Source: Methanospirillum hungatei (GTDB lineage: Archaea; Halobacteriota; Methanomicrobia; Methanomicrobiales; Methanospirillaceae). Taken from it: 16,390 bases of DNA. The stretch spans positions 1 to 16,390 of the forward strand of contig NZ_JAIWNS010000122.1 of assembly GCF_020216685.1 (NCBI RefSeq). The letters are read 5' to 3'. Shown here one piece after another: positions 7,199 to 14,083 of the stretch. Below the pieces are notes generated by a model. It was not told where the DNA came from and did no database searches. It saw only the letters and a program-made list of their open reading frames with translations. The translations under genes were made by a program, and so were the position numbers. Each line of letters starts with the position of its first letter. Position 1 is the stretch's first letter.

Positions 7199-8323
7199 GT
7201 GAAAAAGAAGATACTCTCATTTTTTTATCGGCACAGAAGTTACATCGAAACAGGGAAGATCTTAATAATTGCTATATTAGCACTCGTTTCACTTTTTGTC
7301 TCATTCTATGTCCTTCTCGTCAGTACAGGAACTGGTTTTCAGTTTATGTATGTTTTCATCCCACATCTCTACCTGATTCCGATAATACTCCTTGCTCTCT
7401 GGTATCCAAAATCCGGATTACGCCTCATATTTCTTCTTTTAGTTTCTATCCTTGCATTTTGGTTTTTTGCAGACACCTTTGGATTCGAATTCAGCATACC
7501 GGTTGTATTCTTATATACTGGCCTGGATCTCGCGACCATCATGGTCCTCCTCCTCTATGTGAAGGACAGACATCTGGTAGAAGCGGTAATAACCGATCTT
7601 ATGGAACGAAGTGAGAATAAAAGGAATATTCTGATAGATTTCAATCCCGATTTTGATACAATTATTGAGAATCTTGGCAGCACTGATGAGTATGTACGTG
7701 AGGAAGCAGTCCAGGCACTTTCCGGTCTGAAAGATGCCAGAACGGTTCTTCCACTCATTCGTGCCCTGGACGATGATAGTCTATTTGTCAGAAGAGCAGC
7801 CGCTGAAGCTCTTGGCAGAACGAATTCACAAAAGGCAATTCATCCTCTGATGAAAGTCCTCACTGAGGATGAACGTTGTGTCAGGGAAGCAGCAGCTGAA
7901 GCATTAGGGCATCTTGGCGATATCGCAATCCCGGATTTGATGCATAACCTGAAAAATGAAGACTGGAGAGTTCGAATCGGCTCATTAATTGCGCTGCGGG
8001 TAAGTACGGGTCATATTTCCAATATCGATCAGATACTCGTTACCCTATCAGATGAATCCCCGTATGTCAGACGTGAAGCCGTAAAGACCTTGGGAAGAAT
8101 CGGAGATCCAAGTATTCTTCCATATCTCATTCAGGCGAGTAAAGATAAAGATTCAGGAGTCCGGCTTCGGGCGGTGAGAGCAATGGGGAAACTAGCTGAG
8201 CCAAAAGATGTTATTCCAGTTCTGAAACGATGTATACAGGATGAAGAGGGAGCGGTCAGGGTCCGGGCGCGTGAAGAGCTTGAGCGATTAAACGAGATGA
8301 AACAGGAAACCGTATCACCATGA
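7199..8323 (+). CDS. Membrane-anchored HEAT-repeat protein
   Basis: The N-terminal part (about residues 16-120) has four hydrophobic helices, which should anchor the protein in the membrane. The rest is about seven HEAT/PBS-lyase-like repeats of some 31 residues. Examples are VREEAVQALSGLKDARTVLP, VRRAAAEALGRTNSQKAIHP and VRREAVKTLGRIGDPSILPY, each with the V-R-x(2)-A-x(2)-A-L-G core. HEAT arrays are protein-binding scaffolds; the similarity to phycobilin lyases is structural and implies no pigment chemistry here. The start chosen is GTG at 7199, preceded by GAGG (7189-7192) at good spacing. A TTG at 7187 would add four residues but sits one base after GGAGG. It follows the 326-aa gene directly. 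T runs at 8339-8345 and 8360-8365 may end the transcript. The repeats probably face the cytoplasm (inference). Confidence 0.88.
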   Translation: MKKKILSFFYRHRSYIETGKILIIAILALVSLFVSFYVLLVSTGTGFQFMYVFIPHLYLIPIILLALWYPKSGLRLIFLLLVSILAFWFFADTFGFEFSIPVVFLYTGLDLATIMVLLLYVKDRHLVEAVITDLMERSENKRNILIDFNPDFDTIIENLGSTDEYVREEAVQALSGLKDARTVLPLIRALDDDSLFVRRAAAEALGRTNSQKAIHPLMKVLTEDERCVREAAAEALGHLGDIAIPDLMHNLKNEDWRVRIGSLIALRVSTGHISNIDQILVTLSDESPYVRREAVKTLGRIGDPSILPYLIQASKDKDSGVRLRAVRAMGKLAEPKDVIPVLKRCIQDEEGAVRVRAREELERLNEMKQETVSP

Positions 8324-8335
8324 AAACATAATTTC

Positions 8336-8366
8336 TTATTTTTTTAATAACATCCCAAATTTTTTA
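8336..8366 (+). terminator. T-rich terminator after the HEAT gene
   Basis: Two T runs (seven at 8339-8345, six at 8360-8365) lie just after the TGA at 8321-8323. Archaeal RNA polymerase often terminates at such T tracts without a hairpin, and they separate this operon from the archaellin genes. Confidence 0.5.
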
Positions 8367-8397
8367 ATGATAATTGAAGAGTAATAGATGCTTAAAC

Positions 8398-8517
8398 AAA
8401 ATTTATTTAAAAGCCGAATATCCTTAATACTTCAAAAAAAAAGGAAACCCCATTTTTTTGAGCAGTATCAGAAACATTAATCATTTAATCAGTAATAATT
8501 AACATTCAGGGATTAAT
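8398..8517 (+). promoter_or_regulatory. Promoter and long leader of the first archaellin gene
   Basis: A TATA-like element (ATTTATTTAAAAG, 8401-8413) lies about 110 bases before the ATG and would give a leader of roughly 80 bases. The leader contains a nine-A run (8434-8442) and a seven-T run (8453-8459) separated by GGAAACCCCA, which could pair as an A/U hairpin. The ribosome-binding candidate is CAGGGAT just before the ATG. Whether a nearer, weaker promoter exists cannot be told. Confidence 0.4.
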
Positions 8518-9063
8518 ATGTGGAAATATGATGAGGGGTTTAGTGGATTGGAGGCCGCTATTGTAATAATCGGATTTGTCGTTGTTGCGGCAGTTTTTGC
8601 TATGTCTGTCCTATCTTCGGGATTTATTGCAACTGAAGAATCAAAAGAGACAACAGTTGCGGGATATAAACAGGCATCATCAACGGTGTATATTGAAGGA
8701 GCGGTGTATGCCTCATTGGATTCCGGAACCCAGGCGTTGGATAAGGTATGGTTTAGTGCAGGAATTCCTGAAACCGGACAGCCACAGGATTTATCAAAGA
8801 TGATTATTGTGTATACTCATTCGAAGGATCCAAATACATTTCGGACCTATGAATATGGCCCTACTCCATCTGATCATACTTTTGGTGTGGAAGGGGGACC
8901 TGTGATGATGCCCGGAGATAAAAAAATATTCACTCTGGCTGAAGTAAATGGACCAATCCCAGGCGGATGGTTTACCATTGAGGTAAAACCACAGATGGGA
9001 GCTCCAACCTTTGTCACCTATCATTTACCTGACTCATTTTCAGGAGGATCAGTATTGACCTGA
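8518..9063 (+). CDS. flaB: Archaellin (archaeal flagellin), first of two
   Basis: Structural subunit of the archaellum, 181 residues. A short class III signal peptide (MWKYDEG) precedes the conserved hydrophobic helix FSGLEAAIVIIGFVVVAAVF, which forms the filament core after cleavage by prearchaellin peptidase, expected between Gly7 and Phe8. The residues before the site are D-E-G rather than the more usual basic ones. The rest is a beta-rich outer domain with the late motif GGWFTIEVKP, matching GGSFTLEIKP in the next gene. No N-X-S/T sequon occurs: the only two Asn are followed by TF and GP. Compared with its neighbour it is ten residues longer and differs widely in the outer domain. It could therefore be a minor or basal filament subunit (inference). 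The next archaellin starts 71 bases downstream. Confidence 0.93.
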   Translation: MWKYDEGFSGLEAAIVIIGFVVVAAVFAMSVLSSGFIATEESKETTVAGYKQASSTVYIEGAVYASLDSGTQALDKVWFSAGIPETGQPQDLSKMIIVYTHSKDPNTFRTYEYGPTPSDHTFGVEGGPVMMPGDKKIFTLAEVNGPIPGGWFTIEVKPQMGAPTFVTYHLPDSFSGGSVLT

Positions 9064-9134
9064 TCTGATCAATACCTTTAATACCTCATAGAGCAACAAA
9101 GATTTGTCCGGGTGAGCCGGACAGGTGTATTGAC

Positions 9135-9650
9135 ATGAAGAAAGAAGCAGCATTTTCTGGCCTTGAAGCGGCAATCGTTCTGATTGCATTTGTTGTCGTG
9201 GCCGCCGTGTTCTCCTACGTTATGTTGGGAGCAGGGTTCTTTGCAACCCAGAAGTCACAGGAAGTTACGTACTCTGGTATTAAGCAATCTACCTCGAATT
9301 TAGTTCTTGATGGGCAATTATATGGAACTATGTCAGGTAGCCCTTCAGCTTTAACGACTATTAAATTTTATCTAGCTATTCCTGAAGGGGGCCAACCACA
9401 AAAACTTTCAGATGTTTCCTTCTTATTGACAGTCAATAATGGAGCAGTGAATGATGTAAAATCATCAGCTACATTTAATCCCTCTACGGATGTGTTAGCA
9501 GCAGGTGATAGAGTTCAGGTAACATTAGCCTCATTATCTGGTCCTCAAGCTGGCGGTAGTTTCACCCTTGAGATTAAACCAAAGGTTGGTGCATCCACAC
9601 TGGTAGCAAAGACACTTGCAACCGGATACAATGGTGGAGTGATCATCTAA
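9135..9650 (+). CDS. flaB: Archaellin (archaeal flagellin), second of two
   Basis: Structural subunit of the archaellum, 171 residues. By alignment with the upstream copy, the prepeptide MKKEAA precedes FSGLEAAIVLIAFVVVAAVF, so cleavage is expected after Ala6 (Ala, not Gly, at -1). The helix continues FSYVMLGAGFFATQKSQEVTYSGIKQSTS, the standard archaellin core, and the outer domain ends GGSFTLEIKPKVGASTLVAKTLATGYNGGVII. There is no N-X-S/T sequon; the nearest is NPS, where Pro blocks N-glycosylation. It is rich in Ser and Thr, so O-glycosylation is possible. The ATG has a good ribosome-binding site (AGGTG, about eight bases upstream). Its core matches the usual major archaellin form better than the first copy does, and it is probably the major filament subunit (inference). 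T-rich bases after the stop (9651-9664) may terminate transcription. Confidence 0.94.
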   Translation: MKKEAAFSGLEAAIVLIAFVVVAAVFSYVMLGAGFFATQKSQEVTYSGIKQSTSNLVLDGQLYGTMSGSPSALTTIKFYLAIPEGGQPQKLSDVSFLLTVNNGAVNDVKSSATFNPSTDVLAAGDRVQVTLASLSGPQAGGSFTLEIKPKVGASTLVAKTLATGYNGGVII

Positions 9651-9665
9651 ACTCCTTTCTTTTCT
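9651..9665 (+). terminator. Pyrimidine-rich tract after the archaellin pair
   Basis: The bases right after the stop (CTCCTTTCTTTTCTTG) form a T-rich tract of the type used for archaeal termination. The tract separates the archaellins from aglB, which seems to have its own promoter. Confidence 0.35.
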
Positions 9666-9686
9666 TGAATATCTTTAATGGAAAAT

Positions 9687-9709
9687 AGTACCTAATTACA
9701 CTAGGTACT
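9687..9709 (+). promoter_or_regulatory. Perfect hairpin in front of aglB, covering its likely ribosome-binding site
   Basis: AGTACCTA (9687-9694) and TAGGTACT (9702-9709) form a perfect eight-base inverted repeat with a seven-base loop, ending three bases before the ATG at 9713. The only ribosome-binding-like bases, AGGT (9703-9706), lie inside the second arm. In RNA the stem would hide them; in DNA the dyad could be an operator near the transcription start. A TATA-like ATATCTTTAA (about 9670) lies upstream. Confidence 0.5.
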
Positions 9710-9712
9710 GTA

Positions 9713-12115
9713 ATGAAATGTGTAAATAAACAACTCAAAATTATTGTCTTATTGGTTATTGCTTTATTTATTACTCTGATTTTTCGAATTCAGACATTTT
9801 CGCTTATTAACTCCGGACTCATCCCTCAGGTACTTACTCCCGACCCTTGGTACATCCTGAAACAGATCGACCTTGCATCTCACTCCCATCTGTCATATTC
9901 CTGGTTTGATCCCTTCACCAATTATCCACAGGGTGCTTTCATCCATTGGGGACCCCTTCTTCCAATTACCGGGACCATTATTGCCTTAATCACAGGCAAT
10001 ACACAGACCAATGCAATGACCTCTTTAGTATCATGGCTTCCCGTCATGATAGCAATCCTGACAATCCCTTTAGTATATTATTTCGGACGTCATCTTCATG
10101 GAGATTTTTGTGGAATTTCTGCCGCCATCCTCATCGCAGTAATCCCCGGCAGCTATCTGATCAGGTCAATGTACGGATATGTTGACCATCATATTCTTGA
10201 ATCGTTCTTCATGCTTGCCTATGCATCCGGGTTTACGCTTTCCATGAAAGGACTTTTCACTGATCATGCAGGTACATCCCCGGGCAAAAAGTCTGTAATA
10301 TATGGTACAATAACCGGGTTGATCCTGGGTCTGGGTATGCTGAATTCACAAACTATGATTATTGCTGCAGGGATAAGCATATTATTTGTACTCGTTTTTG
10401 GTATTCAATTGATAAAATCAGACAAGAATACTCTCAATATCGTGCTTTTTCTGATTCCTGTTTCCTGTATTGGAGCACTGTTAACAATAGTATTCTATAC
10501 CCCGGACCCGGCGGGTCCGAAAGATCTGTTATTTGATCCCATATTTCTTGCTTTTACCCTTTTTCTTCCAAGTGTAGTAGGGATATACCTGGCAGTAATA
10601 CAGGCAGCATTCAGAAAGAAAAAACTATCATATAAATGGATTTTTCCGGCCATATTCGCAGGGGGAATATTTACATACATTATAGGACTCCAACTCATCC
10701 CAAATTCAATACAATCACTTAAAGATACTCTATTTGGTATCGCAACCCCGGCATCATCATCTTATGCCATTGCTGAGTACCTCCCACTCAGTCCAGATGT
10801 TGCTTTTTTTAATTATCACATTATGCTCATTCTTTTCATACCCGGACTCCTCCTTCTTTTATACGAAGGACTTCGGAAGACCAATCCAATCGCCCTATAC
10901 CTCCTTCTCTGGTCTGGAGCAACAGGAATATTGACTGTCATTAATACCAGATATGAAATCCTCCTTGCCGTTCCTCTCACTCTTACCATTGCATTTCTGC
11001 TCAGTTGGATATTCACCTATCAGAAGACGATACCCGAGACCTCTGAAAAAGAAAACACCATATGGCAGGATAGACCGGGTGCAATAGTATCCTTAGTACT
11101 TCTCATCGGAACCTGCACAATTTCTCTCTGCATCGCAGGAATGGTTGCAACAGCAGATTATAACTATCAACCATACGTTGCATCAGAAGACTGGATCGAA
11201 GGACTACTCTGGATGAAAAATGAAACGCCTGATCCGGGTGTGAATTACTACCAGGTATACCACGCTGATTCATTCAGATATCCGGATTCAGCATATGGAG
11301 TACTTTCCTGGTGGGATTATGGACACTGGATTACCACAATAGCCCACCGGATGGCAGTCACAAATCCATTCCAGGCAAACCTGGATATGGCAGCACAGTT
11401 CTTCATGAGCAGGTCAGAAAAACCTGCAGACATTATCACTTCTGAAAATTCTATCACATATATCATCTCCGATGCCGACATGCTCTTTGATACCATGCAG
11501 ATGATGATGCGGGTGTATTCACCTGATGCAACTCCTGGACAATACATGGGATTAATCTCCATAAATGATACCGTAACCGGAAAGCCGGTAAGTTCAATTG
11601 GCTACCGCCAGCCATTCTACGAAAGCATGGTAACCAGGCTGCATGTTTTCGATGGATCCAGTGTGCAAGGAGAGGAGAAAATTCTGGAGCAGGAAGGAAC
11701 ACCAGTCCCGGGTACTGATATGCTTGTCATCTTCCCCGGCGGTCCGGATCCGGAGATTTCTGAATCAATCATCAGACCGCTCAAGGATATTGAGGCTCTC
11801 CAGCATTATCGTCTTATCTGGGAATCCAATACTTCATTATCAACCACTGATGAGCATGACATCCGGAAGGTCAAGATATTTGAGCGTGTTCCTGGTGCTA
11901 TCATCCAGGGAGAAGGGACGATTGAACTGCCAATAATCACGAACCGGGGGAGAGAATTCACGTACCGGCAGCAGAGTATAAATGGAACATTTATTCTTCC
12001 CTACTCAACCAATAAGACAGCCTGGCCGGTTCATGCAACAGGACCATATAGGATTAAGGAAACGGGAAAGGTGATTGAAGTAAGTGAAACGATGGTTCAG
12101 AGATCAAATCAATAA
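9713..12115 (+). CDS. aglB: Oligosaccharyltransferase AglB (STT3 family)
   Basis: Catalytic membrane enzyme of archaeal N-glycosylation: it moves a lipid-linked oligosaccharide onto Asn in N-X-S/T sequons of exported proteins, acting on the outer face. The 800 residues comprise about 13 membrane helices (to about 490) and a C-terminal globular domain. Visible motifs: the acidic motif of the first loop (TPDPWY, Asp44), the second D-x-H motif (YVDHHILE, Asp158/His160), the TIXE-like motif (AIAE, Glu355) and the sequon-binding WWDYG (533-537). A DK/MI-like segment follows (YIISDADMLF). Length and motif order match archaeal AglB. It follows the archaellin pair after 62 bases, but a T-rich tract and a hairpin separate them, so it is probably an independent unit. 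S-layer proteins and other exported proteins are the likely substrates, since neither neighbouring archaellin has a sequon. Other AglB paralogues may exist elsewhere in the genome. Confidence 0.95.
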   Translation: MKCVNKQLKIIVLLVIALFITLIFRIQTFSLINSGLIPQVLTPDPWYILKQIDLASHSHLSYSWFDPFTNYPQGAFIHWGPLLPITGTIIALITGNTQTNAMTSLVSWLPVMIAILTIPLVYYFGRHLHGDFCGISAAILIAVIPGSYLIRSMYGYVDHHILESFFMLAYASGFTLSMKGLFTDHAGTSPGKKSVIYGTITGLILGLGMLNSQTMIIAAGISILFVLVFGIQLIKSDKNTLNIVLFLIPVSCIGALLTIVFYTPDPAGPKDLLFDPIFLAFTLFLPSVVGIYLAVIQAAFRKKKLSYKWIFPAIFAGGIFTYIIGLQLIPNSIQSLKDTLFGIATPASSSYAIAEYLPLSPDVAFFNYHIMLILFIPGLLLLLYEGLRKTNPIALYLLLWSGATGILTVINTRYEILLAVPLTLTIAFLLSWIFTYQKTIPETSEKENTIWQDRPGAIVSLVLLIGTCTISLCIAGMVATADYNYQPYVASEDWIEGLLWMKNETPDPGVNYYQVYHADSFRYPDSAYGVLSWWDYGHWITTIAHRMAVTNPFQANLDMAAQFFMSRSEKPADIITSENSITYIISDADMLFDTMQMMMRVYSPDATPGQYMGLISINDTVTGKPVSSIGYRQPFYESMVTRLHVFDGSSVQGEEKILEQEGTPVPGTDMLVIFPGGPDPEISESIIRPLKDIEALQHYRLIWESNTSLSTTDEHDIRKVKIFERVPGAIIQGEGTIELPIITNRGREFTYRQQSINGTFILPYSTNKTAWPVHATGPYRIKETGKVIEVSETMVQRSNQ

Positions 12116-12182
12116 TATGGCCTAATTATATTATTACACAAAAAATTCCTAATTTTGTTACAGGAATAAATTGCTTAATGAT

Positions 12183-12210
12183 AATTGCTCAGGCAAGTTT
12201 GCCCACAATT
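12183..12210. promoter_or_regulatory. Nested dyad between aglB and the coiled-coil gene
   Basis: An outer inverted repeat (AATTG 12183-12187 / CAATT 12206-12210) encloses an inner one (GGCAA 12192-12196 / TTGCC 12199-12203). It lies about 65 bases after aglB and 57 before the next ATG. A weaker hairpin (ATTCCT 12145-12150 / AGGAAT 12162-12167) lies upstream. Possible terminator of aglB or operator of the next gene; TATA-like bases (TGTATAATAG, about 12242) follow. Confidence 0.3.
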
Positions 12211-12266
12211 ATATGCAATGAAAATCATTTACCAATTAAAAATGTATAATAGATACTGGAACACTC

Positions 12267-13064
12267 ATGAGCACCATTAAGGAAGTCATTGATCGCTTCC
12301 CTTCTGAACTTCAAAATCCCATGTTAGAATTCTGGGGAGTTGTTAAAGAAACCCTTGGCGTAAAGAAAGAAGATTTCACCGAATTAAAAAATATTGTCTT
12401 TGAATTAGCTGAAGCACAAAGAGATTTAGCACAGGCACAAAAAAGAACCGAAATAAGAGTTGAAGAACTAACTGATGCTCAAAAAAGAACCGAAATAAGA
12501 GTTGAAGAACTAGCCGAAGCCCAAAAAAGAACTGAAGTTAAAGTTGAGGAACTAGCCGAAGCTCAAAAAAGAACTGAAGTTAAAGTGGAAGAACTAGCTG
12601 AAGCTCAAAAAAATACGGAACTCTCCATAAAAGACCTTACTCGAACAATCGAATTTAAAATCGGAGGTCTTGGAAGAAAATGGGGAATAGATTCTGAATG
12701 ATCATTCAGAAATGGTCTGACTACTATTCTTTCAGAAACCGGGTATGAAGTCTTTAATTATATGGTCAAAGACACTGAAGGATTTGTATTCGGGCACCCA
12801 TCAGAGATTGAGATAGATGTCATTGTCACCGGCGAGAAAACCCTTGTTGTTGAGATAAAATCTTCAGTAAGTAAGAGTGATGTGTTTATTTTTTTAAAGA
12901 AGGGAGAGTATTACACCAAAATGACCGGAAAAAAGGTAGATGGATTAATAATGATTGCACCCTTCGTAGAAGACTCTGCAAAAGAAGTTGCAGATATGTT
13001 CAATGTAACGATATGTGATTCCGTAATAGATTTAGGATCTGTTATTCAGGAAGCATCACAATAA
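12267..13064 (+). pseudogene. Coiled-coil/PD-(D/E)XK nuclease-like protein (DUF3782-like) with in-frame TGA
   Basis: One continuous frame of 265 sense codons is interrupted by a single TGA at 12699-12701 (codon 145). The first part has a short N-terminal domain, then four near-identical 14-residue units (AQKRTEIRVEELAE type, residues 57-112) and a degenerate fifth. Each unit is two heptads, giving a long coiled coil. After FKIGGLGRKWGIDSE the TGA falls, and the same frame goes on with SFRNGLTTILSETGYEV. A nuclease-like core follows: EIEIDVIVTGEK, VVEIKSS and KKVDGLIMIAPFV, which fits the D-x(n)-ExK pattern. DUF3782-type proteins have this layout in one piece, so the stop most likely inactivates or shortens it. 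Restart at ATG 12762 would give the nuclease-like part alone (100 aa) but has no ribosome-binding site. Selenocysteine is unlikely because that system is not known in this order. The 61-codon stretch 12702-13064 includes no sign of a frameshift. Confidence 0.75.
12435..12644 (+). repeat. Tandem 42-base repeats, four full units plus one degenerate
   Basis: Units start at 12435, 12477, 12519, 12561 and (degenerate) 12603, each encoding 14 residues (two coiled-coil heptads). Units one and two share 33 identical bases in a row, and units three and four are similarly close. Synonymous sites have hardly diverged, so expansion is recent and copy number may vary between strains. Confidence 0.85.
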
Positions 13065-13521
13065 GATAGATATAGTACCCTATTAAAAAACCGGTCATGA
13101 ACTAAATAAGATTAATTATCATATTCCTTTTATTATCCTCCTGTATATGATTCAATGAGAGATCCGGTCCGATCTGGTGATGCATCATTCACTGCCTATA
13201 CCCGGTCAACGAAATCCGGAACATACTCCAGAGTGGGCAGAATGAGTAATTCCTCTTTATATGCAGGAATAACAACTCCAATATTTTTTATTTCGATACA
13301 TCAGACCTCATGTGTACCATTATGTAATGATAGAATTATCTGTGAATGCATTGAATGAGTAAATATTTATATATTCAAATATTAATACTCACATAGATTT
13401 AGTTCTTTAATATTATAAAGTCTATCAAAAAACTGGAACCGACGGATAAAATTCCTATGAGTTCCTATCGCCCATCCTATTGAAAAACGCATAATCCCTA
13501 TTGATGTGACTGGGTGTAATT
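13065..13521. other. Intergenic debris zone
   Basis: This 457-base stretch between the DUF3782-like pseudogene and the acylphosphatase contains the glycosyltransferase-2 fragment on the minus strand (listed separately). It also has an imperfect dyad GAGTA-AATATT / AATATT-AA-TACTC (13357-13390), which overlaps TATA-like sequence. The 67-codon plus-strand open frame at 13155-13358 is the antisense shadow of the fragment and is not called. Confidence 0.5.
13133..13305 (-). pseudogene. N-terminal fragment of a family 2 glycosyltransferase
   Basis: Minus-strand reading gives KNIGVVIPAYKEELLILPTL, then EYVPDFVDRV, a TAG (13196-13198), then AVNDASPDRTGSLIESYTGG and TAA. This is the nucleotide-sugar-binding start of a GT2 glycosyltransferase (VVIPAYNEE ... 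VNDASxDRT), with TAG where these enzymes normally have a Tyr (a one-base change from TAT or TAC). There is no in-frame ATG ahead, and the remaining 150 or more residues of a GT2 domain are absent. It is a relic, truncated at both ends and broken by the stop. A complete paralogue may exist elsewhere in the genome. Confidence 0.75.
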
Positions 13522-13857
13522 ATGAACACAAATAAAAAGAAGATAGTAATTCGGGGTTCCAAAGTTCATGAGGTAGGATACAGGGTATTTTTATTAAACT
13601 GTGCTTTGAAAGCAGGACTTTCTGGTTTCTCTGCATCCAATCAAATCTCCCCTGAATACACCCAAATAATCAATGTATGTATAGAAGGGGACAATGATTC
13701 TATCAAAGATTTTGAAAAAGAAATTCGGGAGAATTGGCTAGTCAAAGCCTTAGTAGATGAAATATCCACACATCCATATAATAAGCGAGTGATCAATATT
13801 CAGGATTTTATACAACTCTTATATATAGAAATCCTAAACAGGGCTTTACATTTTTAA
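13522..13857 (+). CDS. Acylphosphatase-like protein (KVHEVGYR type)
   Basis: Small cytoplasmic protein of 111 residues with the ferredoxin-like acylphosphatase fold. The signature loop reads GSKVHEVGYRVFLL (about 13-26), where classical acylphosphatases have GxVQGVGYR. The substrate-binding Arg is kept, but the loop Gly and Gln are replaced. It continues NVCIEGDNDSIKDFEKEIRENW, matching the IEGD...F...I strand-helix unit. The catalytic Asn of the GW/YVxN motif is not clearly placed (GFSASN, shifted by one). Archaea carry a divergent KVHDVGYR subgroup with a similar C-terminal tail, and this fits it; hydrolysis of acyl phosphates has not been shown for that subgroup as far as I know. ATG at 13522, with no strong ribosome-binding site. 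A second, classical-type acylphosphatase (broken) follows 226 bases downstream, so this was a tandem pair. Confidence 0.75.
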   Translation: MNTNKKKIVIRGSKVHEVGYRVFLLNCALKAGLSGFSASNQISPEYTQIINVCIEGDNDSIKDFEKEIRENWLVKALVDEISTHPYNKRVINIQDFIQLLYIEILNRALHF

Positions 13858-14083
13858 GCAGCAAAATGAATTCAGGAATGAATCGAGAACTACCATATTC
13901 TTAAATGCAAAGAGAACTATGAGGAACATATATGTCACTCCGCGGTTCACCTCCAAAACCATGAGAATGTAACCCAATTATCATTGAAATCATCCTTATT
14001 AAGAGAATGGCTTCATATTTACGAAACGCAACCACCGCAAAATAAAAAACTTATTCCACTAATTCCCCACAGGTAGGAACAAT
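13858..14083. other. Spacer between the two acylphosphatase genes
   Basis: These 226 bases contain no ATG-started gene I can support. One frame is open without a start for about 64 codons and gives no recognisable protein. The end carries the ribosome-binding site AGGTAGG (14071-14077) of the next gene. Confidence 0.4.

Noticed and set aside
12699..12701. TGA as a selenocysteine codon
   Set aside because: Selenocysteine use is known in Methanococcales and Methanopyrus, not in this order. No SECIS-like structure is evident, and the position falls in a charged helix rather than a redox site.
13196..13198. TAG in the GT2 fragment as pyrrolysine
   Set aside because: The fragment lacks a start and most of the gene, and the expected residue is Tyr, so a nonsense change is simpler.
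13155..13358. 67-codon plus-strand open frame
   Set aside because: It is the antisense of the GT2 fragment and shows no protein features of its own.
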